Shown here in pieces: positions 7,441-14,276 of a DNA stretch of 34,107 bases. The first letter of the stretch is position 1. Each line of letters opens with the position of its first letter. The stretch is from a virus. The stretch lies in the IMG/VR virus record IMGVR_UViG_3300024344_000064, positions 1 through 34,107 of that record; one strand, given 5' to 3'. Below the pieces are notes generated by a model, which saw only the letters and a program-made list of their open reading frames with translations, searched no databases and had not been told where the DNA came from. The position numbers and the translations under genes were made by a program.

Positions 7441-8648
7441 TAACTCCACCTAGTAGGTTTGCTTGGTTTAAACTCTCTACGCAAAGGAAACATATACTCA
7501 ACCATATAACCTAAAGCATCATTCATGTGATCATGACCGCTATCTTTATCTGGAACATGAGTTCCCTCTTTGTATACTTGTCTTTCTAAACTTTTAATTA
7601 CATTTTTACAAGATTTTATAATGAAAAGACTTGACACTCCATTCGTATTTTTCAATTTAGAATTTACTGCATTAATTCTATCTCTTACTAAAGGATGTGT
7701 TGATCTTGCTCTTACTTCAAACCCAGCATTTCGTAACAAAGCTAAATCAGTAAAACCACCAGCAGATGTTTTTCTTTGTCTTGCGGCTGGATCAGGATAA
7801 ATAACTATATTAAACTTACTATATCGTCTTTTAATTTCATCAATCATTTCACTTGTATTAGAACTCCATATTTGAATTTCATCAAAAATTATTAAATCAT
7901 TATCCCTTTTCTGTGCTAAAACACATACCATAGGATCAATATTGAAGTCCATACCAATATGAATTGTTGCATTAACTACTTCATGGTTATCTATAATATG
8001 CAAATTTCTATCAAAGTTATAATAAATAACTCCTGAATAATTTACAAATGTTGCCAAATATTCTTGTTGAAAAGTTCTTTCGTCTAGGTCGTCTTTAGCC
8101 TGTTCTATTTCTTCTTCTGTTACTTGACCGCCATCTAATGTCGTAAATTTAAAGCCTTGCCATTCTTTGTTTTGTTTAGTGTATAAATCGTATGCCCAAT
8201 TATAGCCTTTAGGTGTTCCTGTAAATAAAGCATGACCTAATGTATCAGATAAAGTTGGTCTTATAACTTCAAACCAAGCCTGAGGTTTAATGTCCTGAAA
8301 TTCGTCTATACAGATAAAGTTTAAACCAACTCCTCTTAAAGATTGCTCATTATCAGCACCTTTAAGTTGGATAATAGAATTGTTTTTGAGAATGATAGAT
8401 AAATCTGCTTCATTAATTTTCTTAACCCACCTGTGATTAATCATTTGTTCTTTGAGCATAGTCCAGCAGATATTCTTACTTTGACGATAGCTTGGTGATA
8501 TGTACCAAATTTTTTGATTAGGGAATCTTGAAAATTTAGCCAATTCTTGAATGGCAACAAATGTCTTACCAAATCTTCTACCAGCAAATAATATCCTAAA
8601 TCGTTTATTACAAAGTATTACTTGTCTTTGAGGATCAGATAATGGCAC
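7440..8648 (-). CDS. terL: Terminase large subunit
   Basis: This 402-residue packaging motor has all core motifs. Walker A is G23-RRFGK-T29, Walker B is ICIDE with D115-E116, and the coupling motif is TGTPKG at 143-148. The C-terminal RNase H-like nuclease domain begins near GMDFNIDP (D234), continues through a FDEIQ segment and ends with HDHMNDALGY. It starts with GTG at 8648, overlapping the TerS stop as TAGTG, and no Shine-Dalgarno is visible, so it is probably coupled to TerS translation. It cuts concatemers and drives DNA into the prohead through the portal. Headful or site-specific packaging cannot be told from sequence alone. Confidence 0.95.
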   Translation of the reverse strand: MPLSDPQRQVILCNKRFRILFAGRRFGKTFVAIQELAKFSRFPNQKIWYISPSYRQSKNICWTMLKEQMINHRWVKKINEADLSIILKNNSIIQLKGADNEQSLRGVGLNFICIDEFQDIKPQAWFEVIRPTLSDTLGHALFTGTPKGYNWAYDLYTKQNKEWQGFKFTTLDGGQVTEEEIEQAKDDLDERTFQQEYLATFVNYSGVIYYNFDRNLHIIDNHEVVNATIHIGMDFNIDPMVCVLAQKRDNDLIIFDEIQIWSSNTSEMIDEIKRRYSKFNIVIYPDPAARQRKTSAGGFTDLALLRNAGFEVRARSTHPLVRDRINAVNSKLKNTNGVSSLFIIKSCKNVIKSLERQVYKEGTHVPDKDSGHDHMNDALGYMVEYMFPLRREFKPSKPTRWS

Positions 8649-8950
8649 TATTCAATAGACCAAGCTAAAGGCTCATTATCTTCTGTTATTGGTGTTTCAG
8701 ATTGGCCCAGCATTTGTTTACCTAACCATATCTGCATGACTACATTACCCTTTTCTGCTGAGTTCCATTGCAGTTGTCTAAGCCTTAACTTTTGTTCTGA
8801 TCGTCCTTTTGTCAAAAATTCGGAATAACTTTTCCTAATAAGGCTTTCATCACAACCAAAATAACCAGCTATTTCTATATTAGTACATCCATATTGTGCT
8901 AGTTTTTGTACCTGTTCTCCTTTGATGTCGTATTTTTTTGGTCGTGCCAT
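8648..8950 (-). CDS. terS: Terminase small subunit
   Basis: The 100-residue protein starts MARPKKYDIKGEQVQKLAQY and has a helix-turn-helix at about residues 14-46 (GCTNIEIAGYFGCDESLIRK), which would bind packaging-site DNA. The following helices (SEQKLRLRQLQWNSAEKGNVV, then MQIWLGKQMLGQ) match the oligomerisation region common in small terminases of this type. It lies directly upstream of TerL and is the first gene behind the promoter at 8987-9015. A GAGG ribosome site lies seven bases upstream of the ATG. Confidence 0.88.
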   Translation of the reverse strand: MARPKKYDIKGEQVQKLAQYGCTNIEIAGYFGCDESLIRKSYSEFLTKGRSEQKLRLRQLQWNSAEKGNVVMQIWLGKQMLGQSETPITEDNEPLAWSIE

Positions 8951-8963
8951 AATATCCTCTTTT

Positions 8964-8978
8964 ACCTAGAGTGTAGGT
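8964..8978. promoter_or_regulatory. Short palindrome near the putative terS transcription start
   Basis: ACCTA and TAGGT arms flank five bases (ACCTAGAGTGTAGGT on the plus strand). The site lies just downstream of the expected start point of the promoter at 8987-9015, where a repressor would block initiation. It is short and may be chance. Confidence 0.3.
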
Positions 8979-8986
8979 TTTGTGTT

Positions 8987-9015
8987 ATTTTAAATATTTT
9001 TTAAGGAAATAGCAA
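8987..9015 (-). promoter_or_regulatory. Putative sigma70-type promoter for the packaging/structural genes
   Basis: On the minus strand TTGCTA (9010-9015) and TAAAAT (8987-8992) are separated by exactly 17 bases. The expected start is near 8980, giving a leader of about 30 nt ending in GAGG before the terS ATG. It lies immediately below the terminator at 9024-9044, so it is well placed to start the packaging and head block. It is the best -35/-10 pair I found in the window. Confidence 0.6.
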
Positions 9016-9023
9016 TAGAAATA

Positions 9024-9044
9024 GGCGGCTCTTATTGAGCCACC
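9024..9044 (-). terminator. Terminator-like hairpin with the stop codon in its loop
   Basis: Arms GGCGGCTC (9024-9031) and GAGCCACC (9037-9044) form an 8-bp stem with one G-T. The TAA of the 197-residue gene sits in the 5-base loop. A U-rich but interrupted stretch follows on the minus strand. A very similar hairpin closes the gene at 14285. It separates the early block from the packaging promoter. Confidence 0.7.
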
Positions 9045-9625
9045 TTTATTGATTTAACAATTTTATTTTTTGCTTTTTGTTTTATTCTTTCACGAACTTG
9101 ATTTATTCTATTGGTATTATTTCTCAATTCAAAAAAATCTTGCTGTAAATCACCTCTAGTTTCTTCATCAACATTATCTTTATAAATAAATGTTCCACCA
9201 GATTTTAATTTGTTGTAATCAATTATTTCTTTATGATTTTCAACAAATTGTTTCTTTAATGAATTATGCCAAAAAGAATACCAAACTTTTTCTTTTCTTA
9301 ATTTAAAAAAACTGTCATTAATTAAATTAGAGTCAATCTTAATTTTACCATCAATATTATGGTCAAATTTAGTATTAGGTGTTAGTACATAACCTTTCGC
9401 ACCATCTTCATACCAACCACCCATACCTTGATTTACCCAACCACCACGAACACATTTTTGCCAATATAATGTTCCTTTTAATTTACCTTTGTTTTTACCT
9501 CTCGTTTTAATGCCAACAAGTTTTACAATTTCTTCAAAAGTAAAACCTGTAAGCATTTGTAAATAGTTAAAACCAAAGTCAGTATCTAGTCTTGAAAATT
9601 TATGTGTTATAACTGCTCTACCCAT
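9032..9625 (-). CDS. Hypothetical protein, monocistronic 197-residue gene
   Basis: I do not recognise this protein. It starts MGRAVITHKFSRLDTDFGFN, has a possible helical segment YLQMLTGFTFEEIVKLVG, then a Trp/Gly-rich centre (WQKCVRGGWVNQGMGGWYEDG) and a basic helical C terminus (RINQVRERIKQKAKNK). The charge and compact size suggest a cytoplasmic, perhaps nucleic-acid-binding protein. It has its own start region (9626-9683) with the early-type GGAG plus A-tract signal, and its own hairpin at the stop codon. It is therefore probably transcribed as a separate unit. The same start/stop arrangement flanks the 92-residue gene at 14285. Confidence 0.75.
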   Translation of the reverse strand: MGRAVITHKFSRLDTDFGFNYLQMLTGFTFEEIVKLVGIKTRGKNKGKLKGTLYWQKCVRGGWVNQGMGGWYEDGAKGYVLTPNTKFDHNIDGKIKIDSNLINDSFFKLRKEKVWYSFWHNSLKKQFVENHKEIIDYNKLKSGGTFIYKDNVDEETRGDLQQDFFELRNNTNRINQVRERIKQKAKNKIVKSIKVAQ

Positions 9626-9637
9626 TTTTTTTCTCCT

Positions 9638-9683
9638 TGTTAATCATATACATACTTTAATGTATTTATTGTGTAATAGTCAA
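9638..9683 (-). promoter_or_regulatory. Putative promoter/leader of the 197-residue gene, matching that at 14577-14616
   Basis: Read on the minus strand this region has TTGACT (9678-9683), then ACACAATAAATACAT, an AAAG and TGTATATGA, leading to AACAAGGAG and an A tract before the ATG at 9625. The region upstream of the 92-residue gene has the same order and spacing of blocks. A -10 element is ambiguous (TAAAGT at 18 bases spacing, or TATATG further down). The shared layout is the stronger evidence that both are regulatory. Confidence 0.5.
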
Positions 9684-9731
9684 CAATTATCGTAATTATT
9701 TTTAGGTTAAATAATGGCAGAAAACAGCCAT

Positions 9732-9911
9732 TTAATGAATAGTAATGCCTTCTCTTATAATTTCTTCCACATTTATTAGGTGATTTTTAGCTATATAATC
9801 ATTAGCTTCTTGTTCTGTTTCAAATCCAGATACTTGAATAACAGCAGAATATCCACCTTCAATATCAGGTAGAGTAAGAAAAAAACTTTTTAATTCAACT
9901 TTATTTTTCAT
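9732..9911 (-). CDS. Small hypothetical protein downstream of the replication gene
   Basis: This 59-codon ORF starts MKNKVELKSFFLTLPDIEGG and ends IIREGITIH. It is acidic, with an alpha/beta pattern and no membrane segment. The AGGA ribosome site overlaps the stop codon of the DUF1376 gene, nine bases from the ATG, so it is almost certainly the last gene of the early operon. It fills most of an otherwise empty stretch of nearly 300 bases. The 'GFETEQEANDYI' segment looks like a small ferredoxin-like fold with a final helix. Function is unknown. Confidence 0.7.
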   Translation of the reverse strand: MKNKVELKSFFLTLPDIEGGYSAVIQVSGFETEQEANDYIAKNHLINVEEIIREGITIH

Positions 9912-9920
9912 AAATTAATC

Positions 9921-10703
9921 CTACACACTAAAACCCATTTTTTCCATAGCTTCTTTTGTTATTTTTCCTTCTTTATATTTTTGCATAATATCATTATCAA
10001 AATCATTAATTGTTTTTATACCTTTTTGCCATAGAGTTAAGTTAGCAAATTTATTTCTTGGAACTATACCAAAATTATCTTCTTTAGTTTGTTTTGATAT
10101 AAGTTCTTCTGTCCAGCCTTCTGAATTTAACCATCTACTAAAATGTGGCACAAATTGTTTATCTTCCTCTGAATCACATTTTTCATTAAATTTGGCTATA
10201 AGGATTGTTGACTCTACTTTGTTATGTATTTTTGTGTAGGCTTTTAATCCATTTGCTTTCGTACCTCGTTTAATTTTAAGTTTATTCCATATCTCCTCAA
10301 AAGCATTATTTATTATTTTATTATTATTATTACTATGACTATAATTAGCATTGCGTTCGTTATGCGTTGGCATTGCGTTTTTACCCCATCTCTTTTCAGC
10401 AGATTCAGTAGCTTTATCAGATTTTTCTTGTACCCAATTCCATTCTTCTAATTGTGCTGGACAATAATAACCACTTTTATCCATCTTAAAAAATCTACCT
10501 AAAATATACTTTGTAGATTCCAAATTTGGATTTTTAATTATTCTATTAATCCTATCTATATCATTAGGTAAATGTGCTTCATTTTTCCAAGCATAACATA
10601 AAAATCTAAAATATTTACCAATTTCATCATCAGTTAAATCAACACAATCGGCAATAAATTTATCTGGACTTATACCAAACTTCCACATCTTTAATTTTGT
10701 CAT
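9921..10703 (-). CDS. DUF1376-type replication initiation protein
   Basis: The N-terminal 100 residues match the DUF1376/YdaU-type winged-helix domain: WKFGISPDKFIADCVDLTDDEIGKYFR, then a W and LPND. A low-complexity Asn linker (about 110-133) follows. The C-terminal region has VPHFSRWLNSEGWTEE, typical of phage initiators and helicase loaders. The protein would bind the origin and recruit the host replisome, since the phage has no polymerase or helicase. The linker DNA contains three 11-bp repeats and an A/T tract (10305-10379), so the origin probably lies inside the gene, as in lambda O. It starts with the early GGAG plus A-tract signal. It overlaps the small upstream gene by 44 bp. Confidence 0.75.
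   Translation of the reverse strand: MTKLKMWKFGISPDKFIADCVDLTDDEIGKYFRFLCYAWKNEAHLPNDIDRINRIIKNPNLESTKYILGRFFKMDKSGYYCPAQLEEWNWVQEKSDKATESAEKRWGKNAMPTHNERNANYSHSNNNNKIINNAFEEIWNKLKIKRGTKANGLKAYTKIHNKVESTILIAKFNEKCDSEEDKQFVPHFSRWLNSEGWTEELISKQTKEDNFGIVPRNKFANLTLWQKGIKTINDFDNDIMQKYKEGKITKEAMEKMGFSV
10305..10379. other. Candidate replication origin: three 11-bp iterons next to an A/T tract
   Basis: On the minus strand AACGCAATGC, AACGCATAAC and AACGCAATGC occur at 10370-10379, 10359-10368 and 10348-10357, an exact 11-bp period. They adjoin 10305-10347, which is almost wholly A/T. The repeats lie in the linker-coding part of the replication initiator gene. Iterons plus an unwinding tract inside an initiator gene is the lambda arrangement. 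Binding is inferred. Confidence 0.65.
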
Positions 10704-10836
10704 TTTTTTTCTCCAATTCTTTAGTAGCTGAATCTATACAATCTTGCTGATACCCTTTCCACCAATTTCTCGTTTCTTGAACAATTTTCATGTAACGATC
10801 AGATAATTCCACTATTTTATACTCCCCAGATTTCAT
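10660..10836 (-). CDS. Small hypothetical protein overlapping two early genes
   Basis: The reading frame is open from 10878, but the most sensible start is the ATG at 10836. This lies within the last codons of the exonuclease gene and gives 58 residues beginning MKSGEYKIVELSDRYMKIVQ. The protein is charged and helical with a Trp pair (NWWKGYQQDC) and a Lys/Glu-rich end. It overlaps the exonuclease by 20 bp and the replication gene by 44 bp. The start signal is weak. It may be an accessory of either partner. No family is recognised, and the overlap lowers certainty that it is a real gene. Confidence 0.5.
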   Translation of the reverse strand: MKSGEYKIVELSDRYMKIVQETRNWWKGYQQDCIDSATKELEKKNDKIKDVEVWYKSR

Positions 10837-11602
10837 TTCTTTGTTCCAATAGTTCAGCACTATTCCAAGTCCAATCATCCAATTTAGGAGGACAAAATGA
10901 CTTTAAATCATCTGCTATATTACAAGCATTAAAAACATTAGCACATTGAAATAAATTCATTTCTATTTCCTTAATATATTTTTCGTCAGGAATATAATTA
11001 ACAAACTCACATCTTTTCGGTGTGCAAATTAACATCTTAACATTTACAGGTTTTTCAAAGTTTTCATCAAAAGCCTTTTTATATACAGCCATTTGAAGCA
11101 TATCGTCATGGACAGGCATAAATTTTTGTTTAGTTTTCAAATCCACAATTAATATTTCATCCTCTTTTTCAAAAACAAAATCGGTAAATCCATAAAAAGG
11201 AACTCCCATTATAGAGGTATCTATGCGGCCTTGAAATGATAAAAAACTATCTTTGTATGGTGATAACATATCAAAACATTGCTCTACCATTGGTGCAATC
11301 ATATTGTATTGTTTATCGTCTGGATCTTCTTCAAGAAATGAGGTTGCCGATTTAAAGTAGTTTATTGCTGTATCAAAACATTCATTAGAATTTGCACTTT
11401 TTGTAAACATTTGATGTAGTCCAAACTCAACAGCATTACCTCTTTCCATTGCATGATTTGTTGTTCGTGGGTAGCCATAAATATAAGTTAATACAAATTG
11501 TGCTTGATTACTTTTCCATTTTTTTACTTTACTAATACTAAATGGAAGCATTGACTTATCTAATTCCTTATCAAATTTAGTAAATATTTCTTTATCTATC
11601 AT
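10817..11602 (-). CDS. PD-(D/E)XK (RecB/Cas4-like) exonuclease
   Basis: The 261-residue protein carries the motif set of RecB-family nucleases: ERGNAVEFGLH at 53-63, GFTDFV with D141, IVDLKTK with D154 and K156, and the downstream QMAVYKKAF helix (Q170, Y174). D141, D154 and K156 would hold the metal. The enzyme would resect DNA ends and hand single strands to the ERF annealing protein encoded about 0.9 kb upstream, a standard phage recombination pair. Several Cys occur (C192, C222, C228, C237), but I see no clear Fe-S cluster pattern. The start has an AAGGAG signal, and the ATG overlaps the upstream stop by 4 bp. Confidence 0.75.
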   Translation of the reverse strand: MIDKEIFTKFDKELDKSMLPFSISKVKKWKSNQAQFVLTYIYGYPRTTNHAMERGNAVEFGLHQMFTKSANSNECFDTAINYFKSATSFLEEDPDDKQYNMIAPMVEQCFDMLSPYKDSFLSFQGRIDTSIMGVPFYGFTDFVFEKEDEILIVDLKTKQKFMPVHDDMLQMAVYKKAFDENFEKPVNVKMLICTPKRCEFVNYIPDEKYIKEIEMNLFQCANVFNACNIADDLKSFCPPKLDDWTWNSAELLEQRNEIWGV

Positions 11603-11850
11603 AATAACTCTCCTTGTCTTTTATCTTTAGGTTTCCATTCAAAATAAAATAATCTATTCGGTTTGCCTGTAAATTTATCAGGAACAATACTTGTTTTAAT
11701 AGGATTCATTAATTGTGATTTAGCCACAATCATAGAATTACCCTTATAAATTAATTCTAAGTCTGTATTTTGACTTAATGCTTTATCAATATATCTACCT
11801 TGAACTGCTATTAAGTTATTAAACAGGCTGGTTATTGTTTTCTGTATCAT
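11599..11850 (-). CDS. Hypothetical 83-residue early protein
   Basis: I choose the ATG at 11850 because it has GGAG followed by the A-tract spacer used by neighbouring early genes; an upstream TTG at 11865 is less convincing. The protein starts MIQKTITSLFNNLIAVQGRY and contains IYKGNSMIVAKSQLMNP and a C-terminal Lys-rich RLFYFEWKPKDKRQ. It is soluble and basic and lies between the ribbon-helix-helix-like gene and the exonuclease. No family is recognised. A role in recombination or as a small DNA-binding factor would be guesswork. Confidence 0.65.
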   Translation of the reverse strand: MIQKTITSLFNNLIAVQGRYIDKALSQNTDLELIYKGNSMIVAKSQLMNPIKTSIVPDKFTGKPNRLFYFEWKPKDKRQGELL

Positions 11851-12058
11851 TTTTTTCTCCATCAATTTTTATTTGTGAAATATTAGCTTCACATTCAGCC
11901 AGAAATTCTCGCATAACTGCATTTAAAGTTTGTGCGGCACTTAAATTATCTATTCCGACCTTTGCCTGAACTTTAATTCGTGCTTTGTTATATAAGTCTT
12001 TATGTAATTCCAATGTGCTAAATCGCTTAATTGGATAGCTTCTTTTTTCCTTTGACAT
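11819..12058 (-). CDS. Possible ribbon-helix-helix-like DNA-binding protein
   Basis: The 79-residue protein reads MSKEKRSYPIKRFSTLELHK, then DLYNKARIKVQAKVG and SAAQTLNAVMREFLAEC. A basic N terminus, one strand (FSTLELH) and two helices is the Arc/MetJ ribbon-helix-helix layout, with a disordered acidic C-terminal tail. If correct it would be a dimeric regulator of the early region. The operator-like repeats at 14594-14627 are possible targets, but nothing links them directly. The start has AAGGAGAATGG upstream. Its end overlaps the next gene by 32 bp. It could equally be an unrelated small helical protein. Confidence 0.5.
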   Translation of the reverse strand: MSKEKRSYPIKRFSTLELHKDLYNKARIKVQAKVGIDNLSAAQTLNAVMREFLAECEANISQIKIDGEKNDTENNNQPV

Positions 12059-12320
12059 TTTCCATTCTCCTTTTCACTATTTCTTTTAGTGTTTCTTTTT
12101 GTTTGTTTATTATAGAACTATCTGAATGACAAGTTCTGCAAAGAGGAATGAGATTTGAGATTTTATCTCTGAGTCCTTTTTTATCTCCACCCATTCCCCT
12201 AGATTCAATATGGTGGTTATCTTGCCACACATTTTTTTCACAGTACCAACACAGTTCAGCATAACTATCAGCTTCAGTATAGCCATAGTATTTCATAAAC
12301 ATTCGTTGATACTTTTTCAT
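12027..12320 (-). CDS. HNH endonuclease family protein
   Basis: The 97-residue protein has a zinc-supported HNH core: C24-x2-C27, then DNHHIESRG (H36-H37), N56-LIPL and C61-x2-C64-H65. The spacing fits phage HNH nucleases that nick or cut DNA. It lies in the recombination block between the ERF cluster and the exonuclease, so a role in recombination, replication-fork processing or packaging support is possible. It is too short for a homing endonuclease with its own specificity domain. The ATG overlaps the upstream stop as TAATG. Confidence 0.8.
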   Translation of the reverse strand: MKKYQRMFMKYYGYTEADSYAELCWYCEKNVWQDNHHIESRGMGGDKKGLRDKISNLIPLCRTCHSDSSIINKQKETLKEIVKRRMENVKGKKKLSN

Positions 12321-12532
12321 TAAATGTCTGGTGATTGATTATACTGTTCATCTTTAAGTTCAATTTTAAAGTTTAAAGTACCATCATCATTCTTCCAAAT
12401 TGCGGCTGAATAAACCCTATTTGGATCAAGTGTTATCTTCTCTTTAATTTGAACTTTGCTATTTTGATAAACAGGTTTTGAATCTCCTTCAACTTTGTTA
12501 TCATTCTTAAATAGCTTTATGTAAGTTTTCAT
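12320..12532 (-). CDS. Hypothetical 70-residue early protein downstream of ERF
   Basis: The protein starts MKTYIKLFKNDNKVEGDSKP and continues with strand-rich sequence, including VYSAAIWKNDDGTLNFKIEL. It resembles small beta proteins commonly found beside phage recombination genes, though I cannot name a family. It overlaps the ERF gene by 4 bp and has an AAAGGAG site inside the ERF tail, so it is coupled to ERF. A single-strand DNA-binding accessory or ERF partner is conceivable. No membrane segment or cysteine is present. Confidence 0.65.
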   Translation of the reverse strand: MKTYIKLFKNDNKVEGDSKPVYQNSKVQIKEKITLDPNRVYSAAIWKNDDGTLNFKIELKDEQYNQSPDI

Positions 12533-13008
12533 ATATCTACTCCTTTATTAATTACTTTAGTTTTCGGCTCACCCTTACTAAAAGTTTCATTAGTATTTCT
12601 ACCTGATGCTTGGTTTCCATCATCTTCAAAATCTGCTTCAAGATTCAACATAGCTTGAATATGATACCTTCTCATATAGGTAATACCACTTCCAATTTGT
12701 TGAGGATTACTTGATACAGTTCCTATTGAGGATGATGATTTAATAAATTGACCACTTGTTAAATGTGTAATTGTAGTAGTCAAAAATATTAATTCGTTTT
12801 TATCTTCAATATTATATAAAATAGATAATTTATTTTCTCTTAAAGAATCTTTACAAGAATTAAATATATCATCTAATGTACTAAATTGATGTGGTTTACC
12901 ATTTTGAGTTTTAAAAAAATTATTAAGACCACTTTTATTTAGTTGTTTAAAACCAACCCTAGCTTCTTCTATGGCTGATAAAAGTAATTCAGTTCTTTGA
13001 CTGTGCAT
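12529..13008 (-). CDS. erf: ERF-family single-strand annealing protein
   Basis: The 159-residue protein contains the family signature near residues 105-135: GSGITYMRRYHIQAML followed by LEADFEDDGNQA. The N-terminal part (MHSQRTELLLSAIEEARVGF and STLDDIF) also follows the ERF pattern. ERF proteins anneal complementary single strands and promote recombination or circularisation of phage DNA, usually with an exonuclease such as the one at 10817-11602. The C-terminal 30 residues are Lys/Thr-rich and probably disordered. It starts with the early GGAG plus A-tract signal. It is slightly short compared with P22 Erf. Confidence 0.8.
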   Translation of the reverse strand: MHSQRTELLLSAIEEARVGFKQLNKSGLNNFFKTQNGKPHQFSTLDDIFNSCKDSLRENKLSILYNIEDKNELIFLTTTITHLTSGQFIKSSSSIGTVSSNPQQIGSGITYMRRYHIQAMLNLEADFEDDGNQASGRNTNETFSKGEPKTKVINKGVDI

Positions 13009-13019
13009 TTTTTTCTCCT

Positions 13020-13325
13020 TTATTTTAAAACAGAGTAACCTCTACCATACATACAGTTGATTACTATGTTTTTCTTAGTTTTTAGTTCAGGCGACAACCA
13101 CAATACTCGCCACCTCATTTTATTATAAACAACCTTACTGCCATTTATAAAATCGTTTGTATTATCATCTGCTATTGCTCTACAAGTTTCTAAATCATCA
13201 TGATATCTATCCATTGATGAATCTAAATTAGCAGATGATTTTCCTCTACTATCAACCAAAGGCTCATAATTGGTTGAACAAGCAGACAACATTAACATTA
13301 AAATAATAATACTAATTATTTTCAT
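13020..13325 (-). CDS. Predicted lipoprotein
   Basis: The 101-residue protein begins with a hydrophobic signal (KIISIIILMLMLSAC) ending in a lipobox L13-S-A-C16, so it should be lipidated at C16 and anchored in a membrane. The mature part has YEPLVDSRGKSS and a CRAIADDNTNDFINGSK segment, then a C-terminal C and GRGYSVLK. Marine bacteria carry short lipoproteins with this pattern, so host origin is plausible. An early phage lipoprotein could block superinfection, but that is inference from similar cases. It lies between two unknown early genes and starts with the GGAG plus A-tract signal. Confidence 0.75.
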   Translation of the reverse strand: MKIISIIILMLMLSACSTNYEPLVDSRGKSSANLDSSMDRYHDDLETCRAIADDNTNDFINGSKVVYNKMRWRVLWLSPELKTKKNIVINCMYGRGYSVLK

Positions 13326-13627
13326 TTTTTTCTCCTTTGTTCTTTTCTAAAGAAATTATTAATTGCTCTTTTCCATTTAGAATCAAATAGTTTCATTTGT
13401 ATTGGCTCTAAATAAAAATCATATCCAGAATCTTGATAAATATTTACCCAAAGACCATACAAATAAGTTCGTGTAATAGGATTTTTTCTACTCAACGATT
13501 TTTTATACTTATTAGCTTTATCAATAAGTTCCTTATCTTTTTCTTCTGAAATAAGATATGTTCTATTACCAACTCTAACAGAAACATTTTTTTGATTATT
13601 AGGAACTAATCTTATTTCTGGTTTCAT
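13322..13627 (-). CDS. Hypothetical basic 101-residue early protein
   Basis: The protein reads MKPEIRLVPNNQKNVSVRVG, then a Lys-rich helix (EKDKELIDKANKYKKSLSRK), aromatic TRTYLYGLWVNIYQDSGYDF and a C-terminal KWKRAINNFFRKEQRRKK. High charge suggests a nucleic-acid-binding or protein-binding role, but no family is recognised. Its C-terminal WKR-N pattern is faintly like that of the 101-residue protein at 13782. It overlaps the lipoprotein gene by 4 bp (ATGA) and the small gene upstream by 4 bp. Confidence 0.65.
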   Translation of the reverse strand: MKPEIRLVPNNQKNVSVRVGNRTYLISEEKDKELIDKANKYKKSLSRKNPITRTYLYGLWVNIYQDSGYDFYLEPIQMKLFDSKWKRAINNFFRKEQRRKK

Positions 13628-13785
13628 TTTTTTTCTCCTTCAAAACTTAGTTTAGGTTTATACACTACAACTGACTTTGAAAGTCTAGGTTGCTTTTTAT
13701 AAACTTTTTTAATTTGTTTTTTTGTTGGTTCTTTTTTTAAAGCACCTTCGTGCTGCTCTAAAACCCAATCTCCAAATCCACTCAT
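13624..13785 (-). CDS. Small basic early protein (53 residues)
   Basis: This short ORF starts MSGFGDWVLEQHEGALKKEP and continues Lys-rich, with VVVYKPKLSFEGEKK at the end. Both junctions are ATGA overlaps (start over the upstream stop at 13782, stop over the downstream start at 13627), and AAGGAG precedes the ATG. That is strong evidence of translation. The Trp-containing N-terminal helix and basic middle suggest a small DNA- or RNA-binding protein, though no family is recognised. Confidence 0.7.
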   Translation of the reverse strand: MSGFGDWVLEQHEGALKKEPTKKQIKKVYKKQPRLSKSVVVYKPKLSFEGEKK

Positions 13786-14087
13786 ACTTGCTCCTTTATT
13801 TGTTTAAGTACCTCTTTCATAAGAATTGTTTTGTTTAATCGTTTCCAAATCTTATTATAAAATTTATGAGTTTTATTATTAATAATACATGGTTGTTTTT
13901 CAAAACCCTCATAACTTAAAAAACATTTTAAATTACCATATTTAGTTTTGTCATTTAAGTTTTTTACATAGTTATTTTTAATAGGTAATTTTTTGTGTTC
14001 TCCATCAACTGAATAAACACAATGAAAATATTTATTAGATTTTTTGACAAACCACAAATAAGTTCCACAATCTATAAGTTTATACAT
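13782..14087 (-). CDS. Hypothetical 101-residue early protein
   Basis: The protein starts MYKLIDCGTYLWFVKKSNKY and is rich in Lys, Tyr and Asn, with a predicted strand-rich N-terminal half (FHCVYSVDGEHKKLPI) and a basic helical end (NKIWKRLNKTILMKEVLKQI). No known domain is seen. It starts with the GGAG plus A-tract signal and overlaps the genes on both sides. Four cysteines (C7, C23, C55, C67) are scattered and do not form a clear zinc site. Confidence 0.65.
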   Translation of the reverse strand: MYKLIDCGTYLWFVKKSNKYFHCVYSVDGEHKKLPIKNNYVKNLNDKTKYGNLKCFLSYEGFEKQPCIINNKTHKFYNKIWKRLNKTILMKEVLKQIKEQV

Positions 14088-14259
14088 TTTTTTCTCCTAT
14101 AATTTTACTAGACATAACGACCTTACCATTTTGATCTAGTACAGTTGTTGAATTATCTAACCAAGTTATTTTTAAATCGTTGTTACTTACTTGAAAGCTA
14201 AAACCCAAAATTAATTTTTTAATTTTTAGCAATCTCATTAATGCTCTTTCTTGTTTCAT
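14080..14259 (-). CDS. Small hypothetical early protein (59 residues)
   Basis: This short ORF fills the stretch between the 92-residue gene and the gene at 13782. It starts MKQERALMRLLKIKKLILGF, has a strand-rich part (SFQVSNNDLKITWLDNST) and ends SSKIIGEKNV. The start signal is AAAGGAG with the A-tract spacer, and its TAA overlaps the next gene's start region by 8 bp. The basic N-terminal helix is not long enough for a clear membrane anchor. It is first after the hairpin at 14277-14296, so its expression may depend on read-through. Confidence 0.7.
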   Translation of the reverse strand: MKQERALMRLLKIKKLILGFSFQVSNNDLKITWLDNSTTVLDQNGKVVMSSKIIGEKNV

Positions 14260-14276
14260 TTTTTCTCCTTTGTTAA

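Noticed and set aside
13322-14087. Paralogy between the two 101-residue early proteins
   Set aside because: Only a loose K-x5-WKR-x-N pattern near the C termini is shared; lengths match by chance as far as can be seen.
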